A stretch of DNA of 64,000 nt from Pollenia angustigena (GCA_930367215.1 OV884057.1:245670830-245734829), one strand, 5' to 3'; shown: positions 44,086 through 56,352, numbered from the stretch's first letter. Numbers and translations: made by a program. Notes: generated from the sequence alone by a model not told the origin.

Positions 44086-45400
44086 AAAGTCAAATAATTA
44101 ATTCTTTTTTAACATACATAACTTAGTATTTAAAAAACATTTATTTTCATATGAAGCCTTCCCCTATAGAAAAAAACACATTTATATGGAGAGAGCCGAT
44201 CTCAATACATGTAAATTGAAGGAGTGTATATATTTTTTTTTAATTTTTTCTTTATTAAACGTTTCATATTAAACTATTATATCATAATTACCAAGCAATA
44301 AAAATACAATTAAAAACAAAAATTTCTCTACAATTTGCTATTTAACTTCCAACAAAGATATTTGCATTTAATTGCCTACAAAAATTGTTTATAAAACAAA
44401 CATCATAAGTCTTTTATTCTTTCTTTGTTTCTTTTTTGAAGACTTAATTGCTCTTCTTGGTTACACATCTCCTTTAAAAACCATGATGATGATGATTACG
44501 ATGACTTTAGAATTTCTCTGAAGCTCCTCCCAAAAGCATTAGATTATATGAGCTGTTTGTAATAGCAGGTAATATTTTATAAACTTTTAAAATGTCTTTT
44601 GTCTGGTTGTGGCTGGTAAGTGAGAGAATGGCTCAAGTGATTGAATGAATGACTGAATGGATGAAGTGAGTGTGTATGAGTATGTTATGACTAATTGCAC
44701 ATGATTAAAATGATGATAATTATAACAAGAGTTTTGTCGTATCTCTGTTTAGTTTCCTGAACCCGTTTTCCTTTGCTTTTTGTCATGTATTGAGACATTT
44801 ACAGCAGAAAAATTCATCAATTTTAATAATGAATGCAAACTCTTAATGGATAGATGGATGATGGTTAGATGAATGAATGGCTTTAATACTAAGAATGCTT
44901 CAACACATACATATATATATATATATATACATGCATACACTCACACAACTGCTGGCTTTAGTAGAGATTATAAATGCAAAAGTATGTTAAAGATAAATAA
45001 ATTAAGAATTTTGCATAAAATTTTGTTAAACTCTTTATTCTTTTGCATAATTTTATTTATTCTAATTTGTTGTTAAACAAAAACACTTTAATCCTTATTA
45101 TATAAAGACAAAATTTAATTGTGTTGTTTGTGTAAAAATTGCAATAACAATTATTACGTTATAAACAAAACTTGGAAATATTTAAAACAACAACAGTAAT
45201 AAAATGTTACATGACTTTATAAACATGCAAATATTTATTATGTTTGTTTGTTTGTTTGCGCTAGAGTGTTAGTGTGTGTTTGTTTTGTATGTGTATGGGT
45301 GTGTTAGTAATTTTGATCATGTAATTACTGTGGGGCATTTAAAATAGTGCGCAAGAGGTTAAACGGAAAAGTATTTGAATATTAAGCAAATTTGACAAGT
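44086..45400. other. No gene recognised; microsatellites
   Basis: ATG repeats near 44482-44492, (TA)n at about 44911-44928, GTTT runs near 45243. Small frames have no domains. Confidence 0.5.
44906..44931. repeat. (AT)n microsatellite
   Basis: About ten AT dinucleotides within an ACATAC-rich stretch. Confidence 0.85.
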
Positions 45401-45838
45401 CCCAGTAAAAAACGTGCTCCAAAAGGAGCAGGTTTTTTGTATGAATTCGTACCTTAAATCGCTTCAAACCTGCTGATGGGATGCCTGCTTTTTGTATGGG
45501 GTGTTCCCGGTTTGGTGGACTATTTTCTGCTGACAATAAGCGCTTCTTTTAACATGCAAACAAAGCGCTCCAAGAGTTTTTTTTAAGGGCTAACTATATT
45601 AATATTTTCATTAATGTTTTGATTTTACTTGTTTAAATGCCTTTTTTCAATCATTTTCGTAAACCATAATATATTTTTTTTCGCTTAAAAAGCCTCTTCG
45701 TTGTCAGCACTAAAATAGCAGCTTTTTTATGTTTTATTCGTTATCATTTAGTGCTTTATAAGAGCTCTCTAATTGAAGCGCTTGAGTATGCGCTTTTTCT
45801 CTGTAGTGCTTCAAAAACCCCAAATTTTTTTTACTGGG
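45401..45838. mobile_element. TIR element, CCCARTAAAAA family copy 2
   Basis: CCCAGTAAAAAA and TTTTTTTACTGGGG bound 438 bp. The interior has AGCAGG, AAGCGC and GAAGCGCTTGAGTATGCGCT words as in copy 1. There is no coding sequence. Confidence 0.65.
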
Positions 45839-46680
45839 GTATTTGTAATAGATTAAAATTTCTATTAGTTCATATAAGTACATATTTGCCTATGATGATT
45901 AGTGCCGGTTCACACACGTCAAGTTTGATTCGTCTCTTCCGCGAATAATGGTTGATTTTATTCAAAAATAGGAAAAATATAATATAAAAATTTCTTCACC
46001 AAACACGTCTGATTGCATTGATAGTTCACAGCATATTACCACATTGCAAATGCTCTGACAAGAACATTTGCTTGAATGTATACACAAAAAAAATTTAAGA
46101 GAAACAACTATGTACATACTTGTACGATTTACCGAAAAAAAAGATGCGAAAAATGATTAAGAAATTGTGGTTTTGGCCTTTCGAATATTTAATATATTCT
46201 TCCAGCGCATAAATCGAAAAAAGTGAATATCTCAAGAAAAGGAGCAGCTAGGAAGGATTTCAATTCAAACGGCTATTGAATAGATTTTTCATCACAAACA
46301 AATCCCTGCTTTTGGTTTTTGTCGCCATGTTGTGATGATTGTTATGAATTTGTTAGACTAAAAATCATATTTTTTATTTAAAACAACATGTAAGATTTGA
46401 GTGCCATTTTTTTATAGCGTTTTTTCTCACAGTTTTTTTTAAGTGATAACATAATGATCGGATTTTCTTAATGCTACTGTGATAGTGACTTTCTTTTTTT
46501 TTTAAACTGTTTTCGATTGAACTTTTTACCTTGCATTTAAAGCAAATTTAATTAGATTACACAGGCCTGCAAAATTTGATAAAAGTCGAACCTGGGACTA
46601 GACTCTAGTAAAAAATAGCCTGTAGGTTATACATTTGTTGGTGTGTGCTATTATTTTAGTAATTTTTAGGAATAAATGAT
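45839..46680. other. No gene recognised
   Basis: AT-rich with T tracts near 46430 and 46495. No coding signature. Confidence 0.4.
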
Positions 46681-46786
46681 TTAACCCTAGGATTCTTGTT
46701 ATCTTTTTTCCACTAAGTTCTTCTCTTGGTCTGGCCACACCACAACTAGAACAGCTATAAAGCGCAATTAAATAAAAAGTAAATAA

Positions 46787-47639
46787 CAGGGACCGTAACA
46801 GTTATGCCTTTTTTCATAAAAGTCAGATGAAAACAGTTATTTTTTTATTTTTATTTTTTGAGCAAAAATAAAAGTTATTCTCTAAATAAATTTACGTTTT
46901 TAATAATTTAGATTTTAACGTACATAAGGAATTCCAATGATAACACAGTACAACAGCCAATCTGGGGGGTGAAAAATTCCAAGTCAGGGTGATGGTACTA
47001 GGTCAGTATAGTAAAACCCTCAAAGGGTTTGGCGTTCGTATGTGTCAGTTTTTTTTTTATGACATTTTAAATTTTTTCCTTATCTTGATGTTTTTTCGCT
47101 TAGTTGTAACATTTTGGCAAAAACGTAGTTAAACATAACTCGAGAACCACTTGTCCGATTTTGATGAAACAAATTTAGAAAAATTAAGAATTAAAATTTC
47201 TCTAATCTGTTTCTATACCGTTTTCCTATATGTGCAACACTTTCGAAGTTAAAAATGAATGTATGAAGAAAAAAAATATTTACACACTAAAATAAAAATT
47301 TTAAGTCAACTAAATTATTAAATCACGTACATTTATTTAGAGAATAACTTTTATTTTTGTTCGAAAAAATAAAAATCAAAAAATAACTGTCATTTTGATC
47401 GAAGAAATAAAAATCAAAAAAAAAAGCAGTTGTTTTTGTTCAAAAAAATAAAAATCAAGAAATAACTGTTAAGTTTGAACGAAAATATAAAAAAATCAAA
47501 TTTATAAAAATCAATATATTTTATCATTGACAAGTGCATGAGCAACAATAAGGTATACTTGAATCAGTTTTTCGACATTTATTTCTATATGCTTTTTTTT
47601 GTTTTAAAATTCCAATATAACTAATATTTTCGGTCCCTG
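46787..47639. mobile_element. hAT MITE with 8-bp duplication
   Basis: CAGGGACCG at the left and CGGTCCCTG at the right bound 853 bp, flanked by the perfect direct repeat GTAAATAA (46779-46786 and 47640-47647). CAGGG tips with an 8-bp duplication are classic hAT. The interior includes tandem units at 47345-47500 and no coding sequence. It is nested in TTAA element 5. Confidence 0.85.
47345..47500. repeat. Tandem ~40-bp repeats
   Basis: Three to four degenerate units of the type TTTTGTTCGAAAAAATAAAA, then ATCAAAAAATAACTG. An inverted copy occurs at about 46815-46890. Confidence 0.7.
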
Positions 47640-48572
47640 GTAAATAAATATATCAACCCCTTTGCGCGAAATTATCGTATATTACAAAAACCAAATTTTA
47701 CAGGACAGCCATTTTTATACTTTTCTCTGCTATCACTTGCAATATAAATATGAAAATATACATTCAATTTTTGGAGCAACAAAGTGGAATTCGCCTACAA
47801 TATTTTGTCAGGCGACGTCTCTTTGAATGTAGAACAAGATTGCATCAAAAATTCAATTTTAACTTATGCTTTTAACTTTAGATTATACGAATTTATTATA
47901 TAATATTTTTATATCATTATTTTGTGCCACATGCAAGTCATCGAAAATGTAGTCTTTAATTTCGCACATTGCTTCTTTGCATCTACCACAGCTGAAACGA
48001 GTTTTGCGTTTGGTTTTTATAGTTGAATTAAATTAAGCGCGTAATGGGCAGTAGTTCTCTGATTTGTTTCAAACTTGATTCATTCGATTCATAACATATC
48101 ATTTCTAGAATTCACGTTTCTGTTGTTTTAATATTTTGTCCTGCTTGAAAGTTATTGCACGCAAAAAAAAAAAAAAATTGGTCTGGCCAGACCAAGACAG
48201 TAATCCTAGGGTTAAATTTGAGGTTTGTTCTAAAAATTCTAATTTTGAATTTTTTTTTTTGTTCTGATTAATTTTTTGTTAATTTAGCAAGTGTCCTAGT
48301 GACTGTTTGTTTTTATTCAGAAAAGTATACAACAATTTTGAAATCTTCTACCAAAATTATTTTCGGGTTTAGCGATTTTTTTTTTATTAATTGCTTTTAA
48401 ACAAGTTTCCAATCGTGAATTGGAAAATTGTTGTTTCTACTTTTTTTTTTTTTAAATTTATTTTTATTATTGAATCTTTCTTATCGAAATTTACAATATG
48501 TATTCAAATCTTAATTCTACTTGTTGTTTATTAGTTGTTACCAGTGTAACCACTAACTGCTGTATTCAAATT

Positions 48573-49008
48573 TTAAAAATGTTTTCTAGTAAGGCTCAAA
48601 GTATCGGTTCTTTTTAGCCTCTGGTGACCTTCGAACTGAAGCAAACCCCGAGCGAGGTAGTTAGGGTGGACCATTAGTTTATCGATGTAGCTTATTGAAT
48701 ATTTTTTAATTTCCTCCTGGATAGTGGGGACGTTGAGATCTCTGTGGATAATTTCATTACGTATATACCATGGGGCGCAGACAATTTGTCGTAATATTCT
48801 AGACTGTCTTCTTTGAAGCTTTTGGATGTTAGATGCGCATGCAGTACCCCATAATTGGATGCCATATGTCCATATTGGTTTTATGATGGACTTGTATAAG
48901 AGAATTTTGTTGTCTAAGGACAAGTTTGAGTTTCGACCGAGAGGCCAATGTAGTTGAGCTGCTTTAAGTTTCATAGCCGTTATTTTCGCTTCAATATGAC
49001 GCGACCAG
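48573..49008 (-). pseudogene. Jockey LINE ORF2, C-terminal segment
   Basis: Encodes SRHIEAKITAMKLKAAQLHW, then LGRNSNLSLDNKILLYKSII and KPIWTYGIQLWGTACASNI. These are hallmarks of the Jockey-clade region after the RT core (K-P-x-W-x-Y-G-x-Q-L-W-G). It is followed by the IQRRQSRILR-like segment and a stop at 48573. The segment joins in frame to 49741 when the inserted element and one CAG are ignored. The open frame itself begins upstream, inside the insertion. Confidence 0.9.
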
Positions 49009-49740
49009 TACCCATGTTCTGTAACTATAGTGAGAACTTCTCGCGTCGAAAAGATGTGACACAAAATATTCCATCGTTTCTCGAAAAGTGAGAAAAAAGT
49101 GTGTCTGTAACTCATGTCGAAAACTATCAAAAGAGATTATGTCGTTACGTTATAAATGTCATAATATTCCACTCGAAGCCGATGTGACATTGCAGACATT
49201 GAAAACGCCAGTAACAAATAACGTTGACGGCGACCAAAATTTACTAAAATTGAAAATTTTTCAACGACGGCGGCGAAATTAGAACCGTCGGCCTTACCAA
49301 ATAATGTAAAGTGCGACTTTAATGTTTGTTGTTTGCAAACGATTTAAAAACATTCGTATATTTTATATATGTAAATGTTAAAAGCAAAATAATTAAACAA
49401 TAAAAAAATGTGCCAAGAACAAAATATTATTATTATTATTCTTTGTATTTTGCATTTTTAAGTGTTTTTTGGTGTTACAAGTTTTTCTCGCCCCGTTTTT
49501 ATACGTGAGTTTATTTGACAGTTCAAAGCGGAAACTTTTCGCACAAAAATATTACAGACACACTTTTTCTGAAATTTGGCGAGTAATTTCCTTACGTGAC
49601 AGCTAGTACTCGCCAAAAAAAAGTTGCAGATACAGTTTAGTGAGAAAAACAGCTGTTTGTTTCAATTTATGGCATTTCTGTTTCATTTCACACATTTCAA
49701 TCGAAAAGTTTACTGACGCGAGAGTTACAGAACATGGGCA
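49009..49740. mobile_element. TIR element in the LINE, CAG duplication
   Basis: CCCATGTTCTGTAACT and AGTTACAGAACATGGG are inverted and 732 bp apart. CAG at 49006-49008 and 49741-49743 is the duplication. The LINE frame (R-L-T-W-S-R-H) is continuous if the element and one CAG are skipped. Further inner similarity includes TCTCGCGTC/GACGCGAGA. No transposase is recognised. Confidence 0.85.
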
Positions 49741-49905
49741 CAGGTCAAGCGTCTATCTATATGAATTCCCAAGTACTTAACATGGTTTTCTACCGGAACA
49801 GTGATGTTATTTATTTTTACAGCTGGGCACGTTTGTCTTCTGAGCGTGAAAGTTAAGTGAGCACATTTAGCCGGGTTAACCTTTATTCTCCATTTTTCTA
49901 GCCAG
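49741..49905 (-). pseudogene. Jockey LINE ORF2, middle segment
   Basis: A minus-strand frame encodes KVNPAKCAHLTFTLRRQTCP, then VPVENHVKYLGIHIDRRLT. This is the thumb region just after the RT catalytic core (N-P-x-K-C...V-K-Y-L-G-x-x-x-D). It is isolated between the two inserted elements and has no stops. Confidence 0.9.
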
Positions 49906-50136
49906 GGGTCTAATCACCGCATACGATATCGAGCAAAATCGATCGAAATTATTTATTTTGGTATCATGAAACTCGATATCGAATGAAATGTATTAAATTT
50001 GAAATAATAGCATTTGATATCGAGTAACTCGACATTACATTTATCGAGTTTTCATTCGATACGTCAGTGTCTATCGTATGCAAAAAAGTTCGATAGTTTA
50101 TTCGATACGATAGTATCGAATGCGGTGATTAGACCC
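49906..50136. mobile_element. Hairpin MITE in the LINE, CAG duplication
   Basis: GGGTCTAATCACCGCAT and ATGCGGTGATTAGACCC bound 231 bp. CAG at 49903-49905 and 50137-50139 is the duplication, and the LINE frame (E-L-E-A-W-L-E-K-W) is continuous across it. TATCGA and CGATAC words are repeated inside. A 5-bp CCAGG duplication is an equally exact reading because the flanks are symmetric. Confidence 0.85.
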
Positions 50137-51728
50137 CAGGCCTCTAGTTCATTGATGTGGGACTGCAGATTTTGCGATGCGACTTTTGGGTCATGGTTAA
50201 CGCTAATAAATGCTGTGTCGTCTGCAAATGTAGAGGAATGCGTGCTCAGGTTTGTTGGCATATCCGCTGTGTATATAATGTATAGAAGCGGTCCTAATAT
50301 GCTGCCTTGGGGAACACCAGCAGAAATTTTCTTGAGGGGGGAGTATTTATCTTGCGACCTTACTATGAAAGTTCTGCCTGTTAGATAGCTCTCCAGAAGC
50401 TTGTGAGTGTTTTGAGGAAGCATTCGTGTTATTTTGATGAGTAGCCCATCATGCCAAACTTTGTCAAAAGCTTGGGAAATGTCTATAAACAGGGCTGAGC
50501 AGTATTGCTTTTTCTCAAACGCCGATCTAATAAGGGTGACAATTCTATGCACTTGTTCTATTGTACCATGTTTCGCTCTGAATCCGAACTGGTGGTCCGG
50601 GATGATGTCGTGTTCATTTAGATGAGGAGTTATACTTAAAACGAATATTTTTTCGAAAAGCTTCGATAGGATTGGCAATAAGCTTATCGGTCTGTACGAC
50701 GCAACCTGGCTAGCATCTTTTTCTGGCTTGGGAATCATAACAATTATAGACCTCTTCCATGAGGATGGGAAGTATCCGACTCTTAATATAGCGTTAAAAA
50801 TGAGCAGCAAGATTCTGGAAGCAGACGATGGTAGGTTTCTTATCATTGACCCTGTGATGCGGTCAGGTCCGGGAGATTTTCTAATATTCACTTTTTCTAT
50901 TGCAGATTTTACTTGAGTTATGTTAAATTTTAATGGATGGTTTACCTTATCAGGAATGATTGGACGACAGGAACAAGTATGTGCATCATGTGACGTGAAA
51001 ACTTTCTCAAGGTGGCCCGCGAAAGCGTTTAATTTTTCATGTGTGTTTTTGGCCCAAGTGCGGTTTACCAGTCTTAATGGAGATTCTTGGGTTATAGGGC
51101 ATTTCATATGCCGTACAGCCTTCCATAAGCTATAATTGGTGTTTTTTGTGGCGTCTAGGCTGTTTAGATAGCCTTCTATTGCGGACTCGTGGTTCTGTCT
51201 CAATTTGTTGCGAAGTGTGGTCTGGCATAATTGTAGTTGGGCCTTAGTGGTTGGGGAACGACTGTTTTGCCATTGTCTTCTTAACTTCCTTTTTTCTCTG
51301 ATAAGGGCCTCTATATCCGTCGATGTATTGTAAGGAGCACGTTTAATTGTCCGCTTGATTGGGGTTGCATTTCTTGCTGCAGTATCCAAGACTTCTGTAA
51401 ATCGGTCGACAGCTATTTGGATGTCAGATGAATTTTTTAGGGGAATGCACTGTGATAGGAGAGAGCTCACATACATTTTATACTTTAACCAATTTGTGTT
51501 TCTGTTTGGATAGGAAATAAAGTTTGCAGCTGCAGCGTCAGAGTTACCTTTTAAAATGAGGATTGAATGTGAATGATCAAACGAAAGATCATAGGAGGAA
51601 CTAACTAGTACCTGATCGCGCTTGATGTTTTTAATTACAGCAAAGTCAATAAGGTCTGGTAGCTTATTGAAGTCGGTTGGCCAATAGGTAGGCTTGTTTC
51701 TACTTGGCGTGACCGAAGTAGATAATTA
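50137..51728 (-). pseudogene. Jockey LINE ORF2, endonuclease end and reverse transcriptase
   Basis: Beginning near 51725, TYWPTDFNKLPDLIDFAVIK and DLSFDHSHSILIL are the last part of an APE-type endonuclease (with S-x-D-H). The RT follows with KSPGPDRITGSMIRNLP, ASYRPISLLPILSKLFEKI, FGFRAKHGTIEQVHR, ALFIDISQAFDKVWHDGL (catalytic Asp), GVPQGSILGPLLYIIY and TFADDTAF (catalytic Asp pair). No stop interrupts this segment. The internal ATG near 51476 is not a biological start. It is truncated upstream by incomplete reverse transcription and downstream by the hairpin insertion. Confidence 0.92.
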
Positions 51729-52639
51729 AAATAATTTATTACACGAAATGTAATAAATGTGTGTAGGGTTTAACCGCGGTGTTGTAGATCTGCTACTATG
51801 GTATTCAACGGGATTGAATTTACTTACTTACGTGGCGGTTGTCTGATGAACGCAAAGAGAATGTTTAAATTTTAAAATTACAAATTTATTAATTTTATCA
51901 CAGGTTTAATTTTTTAATTGTTTAGTGTTTTGTTTGTGTATTGTAAATTTCTATTTGATGCACCGGGAGTGCAACTGTTTGTTTTAACTGTTAGTAATTT
52001 TAGTTGTTGTAAATTTAAAAACGTATTGGTTTGTTGTTGCGATTTTGTTCGCTGTTATCCGTTTTCGGTGTGGTTTTGTTAGTTTGTCGATGACAAGTGC
52101 CTTGCTTTCTCTTCTTTTGTCTTTGCGCTTTGAACAAGGCGTTCTTACACGACGGGAACTGTCACTTAAAGTCGATCAGGTCGCTTATAATGCGGGCGAA
52201 TGCGACTGATCGGTGTTCGACAGTTTTTTTTTTTTTTGTTTTGTTTTCAGCATTTTGTTTTCTTTTTTTTTCATTTCTATTTGATTTAAAAAAAAACAAA
52301 TTATTTTTACTGCGGCAATTTCCAATCTAAGCGATTATTTTGCAAACATTTATATTTTGAGTTTTAAAATAATAAATTTCTCTTATTAATTTAATTTTTA
52401 GCGATGTTTTTTCAATCGACTTTTTTGACAGTTTCTAAGATTTCTAAGCGTTTTTAATATTCGTTTTTCAAGATTTAACTTTTTTTTTACTTTCAGGCGA
52501 GAATTTTATCTGTGTTTTTTTAAGGACTCTATCGGGCGCAAACAAACACACAAACAAATGCATTTTAATATTTATTTATATTTTAATAATTTGTTTTTTA
52601 TTTGACGTTTTTTTAACAGATTTTTGGTTGCAAGTTGTT
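51729..52639. other. No gene recognised
   Basis: Has a moderately complex stretch at about 51740-52200 (CACCGGGAGTGCAAC and CACGACGGGAACTGTC). It could be an LTR, untranslated exon or other repeat; I found no matching second copy. T tracts follow at 52220-52280. Confidence 0.4.
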
Positions 52640-53824
52640 TTTATACCCTTCACCACAGGTGGAAGTTTGTCATTCCGTTTGTAATTTCTACAATATTGAT
52701 CTTAGACCCTATAAAGTATATATATTCTGGGTCCTTATGAGGAGAGAAGTGGATTTAACGATATCCGTCCGTCTGTCCGTCTTACGTTTGATATGTGTTT
52801 TCCGGAGACTCCAGACATGATAGCGGCTACGTTGTTTTACATTTGTGTCACATATAGTCCACCATTTTTTGCTATTAAAATTCAGCCAGATCGGTCCAAC
52901 AATGGCTGAGATATGACCAAGAAAACACGACTGCCTCTAATTTTTCCAAAAAATCCCTTCTGGTTGTTGTATTTGTATTACTTTTTTCTGTATATCTGGA
53001 GAACGGCAAGAGCCAAAGCTTTAAAATTAGGTACAAACATTTAGGTTATAAATATACACCATCCTACAAAATGTGGGCGGGATTGGAGAAGTAGGCGTGG
53101 TATCTCTCATACAAAAAGTATTAAAAATTGTATAAAAACCTGAATTTTTTGACTGTAATATGACCTATGGTTACGCCTTATATATCAGAAGATCGGAAAT
53201 TTTTAATAGAAAATATTTTCTGAAAAACTCGGGAAAATCGGTTCAGATACGAAAAAGTTATGACCAAAATATTAATTTTTTTTTGAAAAATACCCATTTT
53301 CAGGAACCATAGATCTTCCCGAGTCCACGTTTTATAGCTAAAATAACTTCTTTAACACGCCGGTATATAAATCTGTCAAATCGGTTAAGAAATAGCAGAG
53401 TTATGACCAAAATACTGAAATCCCAAAAATTACTCTTTTTTATAATAAAGATTGTTTTTTATACCCTTCACCGAAGGTCCTACACCCTATAAAGTATATA
53501 TATTCTGGGTCCTTATGTAAAGCGAAGTTCAAATCTGGTTGTCGTCTCTTCTTCCTATCCCCTCACCACCCTTCGTATTTGTTTACATATACTAGCATAA
53601 TGCCCAATATGATTTTCGTTATCCTTACCCTTCTTTATTATTTCATAATAAAAAATATTTACCAGTTATCGGTTTTTAAATTTCAATTATGTATAATGAA
53701 GTTGTAAGTATTGTAAATATGTATGTATATGTAAAAATTATTTAGTTGCTCTCTATTCTACTCACACAATGGTGAAGGGTATATAAGATTCGGCACAGCG
53801 GAATATAGCACTCTTACTTGTTTT
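52640..53824 (+). mobile_element. DINE-1-like Helentron, two tandem starts and one end
   Basis: TATACCCTTCACCACAGGTGG at 52640 is followed by CCTATAAAGTATATATATTC and CCGTCCGTCTGTCCGTCTTA. A second TATACCCTTCACC unit with the same CCTATAAAGTATATATATTC begins at 53459. The single 3' end is GGTGAAGGGTATATAAG, hairpin TTCGGCACAGCGGAA, then CTCTTACTTGTTTT. This matches DINE-1 layout closely. It is a different subfamily from 21682-23570. No coding capacity. Confidence 0.75.
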
Positions 53825-55426
53825 GATTTAATTTGGTTTTTTCTTAACTTACTTACAACTACAATTAATGTTGGAAGAATTCCAACCAATTGTAGTGGGG
53901 AATGTGAGAAAACATAAACTCACTGTTTATTGTTGTTGTTTTTGTTTAACCGTTGATATTGTTACAAGTAAAACTGTTGCTTATAATTCTTATACGCTTA
54001 ACAGTTTTATTTGTTTAATATCTTTGGTTTTCTAAAATCTTTGGATGAAGTTTCCCGATGACCTGGCCTAAGCAACCAGTGAAATGGCATAATCTTAACA
54101 TATTTAATTTTTTTTATTTCTGTAGACAGCTTTGACTTTTTTATTTTAAGATAAGAATTTTCCAATTAAAATTTTATCATTGAATTAATTTTAATAATTC
54201 TTTAAAATTAATTAGTATTGTGGTATTGTGGTCTTTAAAATTTTTTGTTTATTTTTTATGAATTCTTTTTCTGAATTCAATTTTAGCGTTTTTCTGTTTT
54301 CTTGTGATTTTTTTTCAATATTTTCAAAAGATTAATTTTTCCCCCCCAATTTTATGTTTTTTTGATTTAATTTTGATATTTTTAAGTTTCTGGCAGATTT
54401 CCCAATATTTTCTAATTTGTCAAACGGCACAAAAAACAAAAACTGGTTTAAAAACACCACCAAAACCAAGTCTAGATTAATAAAAAAAATTTGTAAGCTG
54501 CCCCCGTAAAGAGTTAACATCTATATAATTTTCCTAGCTGAATTTATATGCACCTTCAAAATGTTAATGTATAATTTTCTACAATTGTTTTAGCCTGAAG
54601 GCAGCAAACGACACTTTAATTGTATGAATGGTATTTATTGTGCCATAAACTAATACACAAACAAATACACTTGTACACTAAACAGATGCTTATAAACAAA
54701 TAGTTGCTTTACACTTGCAAAAACAATAAAATAAAATAAAACGAAATGAAATGAAATGAAATAAAATAGTTGTTATCAAATCCACCTAAATGTAATATTA
54801 ATACAATTTACTAATGGCAACAATACTCTGCATACACTGACATAGAGAGTGTGGGCATATGTATGTCAGTGTATTTGTAGTACCAAAGAATTGATACTGT
54901 TATTAGCCTCATACAATGTTACAGTTGTTAGCTGCATGTTAACGTTTATGTGTCCTAATGTTTAGTATATAAATTTTATATTTAAATGTTTAAAATCTAA
55001 ATATACAACATGTAATTAAACTTAAATAATGTAATTTTATACATTTTCAACTTAACAAATGTATGCGATTAAAGTGCGTGAGTATGTGTTTATATGTGTG
55101 AGCTTGTAAAGTTAACATTTAAATTCAGTTTAATATTAAGTGTTTAATAATTGATGATGTTGTTTTTCCTACTTTCATATTATTCACTTAACTCCATAAT
55201 ATGGCTGAGTAGCGCAATACACTGTTGTACTACATGCAACATTGTTGTGTAACAAAATTCACCAACAAATGTCACAGCCAACGCCTTGTTTCTAATGTTT
55301 AACTAAAGTATTTAGTATTCATTGAAATTTGTAGTGTTATTGCTATATTTAGTTAATGTATTAAGCATGTGTATGTGATGATTTTGCACATACAAAATTT
55401 AATTTGTGTGTATGAATGCATTTTTT
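53825..55426. other. No gene recognised; microsatellite
   Basis: AT-rich. (AAATR)n pentamers at about 54724-54770, and an inverted pair ACACTGACATA/TATGTCAGTGT at 54835-54873. Small frames are not supported as genes. Confidence 0.5.
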
Positions 55427-55856
55427 CCTTGCAAATAAAATTGGACCACCTGACCCATCTTGATAAAATGGACTACTCCATGGACTAGTCCGATGTAATG
55501 CAAGCATGGACCATGCCATTGTTAAAAAGTGTTTGTAGTGAGACGACATGTCTTCGTTTTTTAACGACATGCTTTCGTGTTTAAACGAATTCAAAACTAA
55601 TCCTCTTGAGTATACCATGGAGTAGTTTTAAAACTACTCCTTACTGGTCCAAAGGTGGGTTATATACCATGGAGTAGTTTTAAAACTACTCCCTAGTGGT
55701 CCAAAGGTGGGTTATATGGTCCTCTCCTAGGACATCGTAATGTTAAATAGACCAGGTTTTTTCCATACGTTTGGGTTACTTGTGGACTAGTCCTGGTCCC
55801 TTGTGGACTACTCTTTACACGCGTGTTTGGACTGGTCCTATTAGTTGCAGGGTTAT
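55427..55856. mobile_element. TIR element, CCTGCAAATAA family, copy 2
   Basis: CCTTGCAAATAAAATTGGACC at the left and GGTCCTATTAGTTGCAGGG at the right are the same family as 5014-5336. It contains a 52-bp tandem duplication (55613-55664 and 55665-55716) absent from copy 1. Each unit carries the palindrome GGAGTAGTTTTAAAACTACTCC and GGACTAG-type words recur throughout. Confidence 0.75.
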
Positions 55857-56031
55857 ACAACTTGTATTTGTGTGTGCATAAATTGCGAGGCTGTAGGTGC
55901 GTGCATACAATAATCTTTCTTCTCAATGATGAAATGAAGTTCTTGTTTCATAGTAAACATTTTTTATTATTTTCTAAATGTTAATATAAAATGATAATAT
56001 CTGCTTAGTATATATGGCAAAGTAGGCGTAA

Positions 56032-56223
56032 AGCTGGAGGTTTCTCCCCACGCGTTCTTTGCGTTTGATACTTTCTTGACCTTTTCTCAGGGCGCATGTA
56101 GAAAAGTAAACCTACGTCATGAGTTCGATAAGTACATGCATCTACGCGTTTGCTGTGTAGTAACACTGATACTACTTTTTTGACATTTGCACATTGAACG
56201 CGTGGTGTGTAACACCTGCAGCA
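56032..56223. mobile_element. MITE with TAA duplication, AGCTGGAGGT family copy 2
   Basis: AGCTGGAGGT and ACCTGCAGCA, plus inner CCACGCGTTC/GAACGCGTGG, bound 192 bp with TAA on each side (56029-56031 and 56224-56226). Same family as 33272-33596. Confidence 0.7.
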
Positions 56224-56352
56224 TAAAATGCCTGGGCGAACTTGATATTTATAAAACAGTAATGGTAAAATTATAGAAGGATTAAAAAATTTTTCCACAG
56301 TTTTTCTATCAATAGAAAATTTGTAAAATTTTTGGTAGAAAATCGCTATTTA

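Larger units (their letters stand above)
46681..48215. mobile_element. piggyBac-like TTAA element 5 (non-autonomous)
   Basis: TTAACCCTAGGATT at both ends (TTAA at 46681-46684 and 48212-48215). The palindrome GGTCTGGCCAGACC lies at 48180-48193 and in degenerate form at about 46728-46740. The tip TTAACCCTAG equals the tip I remember for the original piggyBac. No transposase was found. A hAT MITE is nested inside. Confidence 0.75.
48440..51728 (-). mobile_element. 5'-truncated Jockey-clade LINE
   Basis: The minus strand runs from the last part of an endonuclease domain (51725) through reverse transcriptase to the C-terminal region, a stop near 48573 and a poly(A) tail (T tract at 48441-48453). 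Two hairpin elements split it (49009-49740 and 49906-50136). ORF1 and most of the endonuclease are absent, as expected for 5' truncation. No target duplication was found. Confidence 0.9.

Noticed and set aside
51740..52600. Solo LTR or untranslated exon of a host gene
   Set aside because: No second LTR copy, no target duplication and no splice signals that I could defend.
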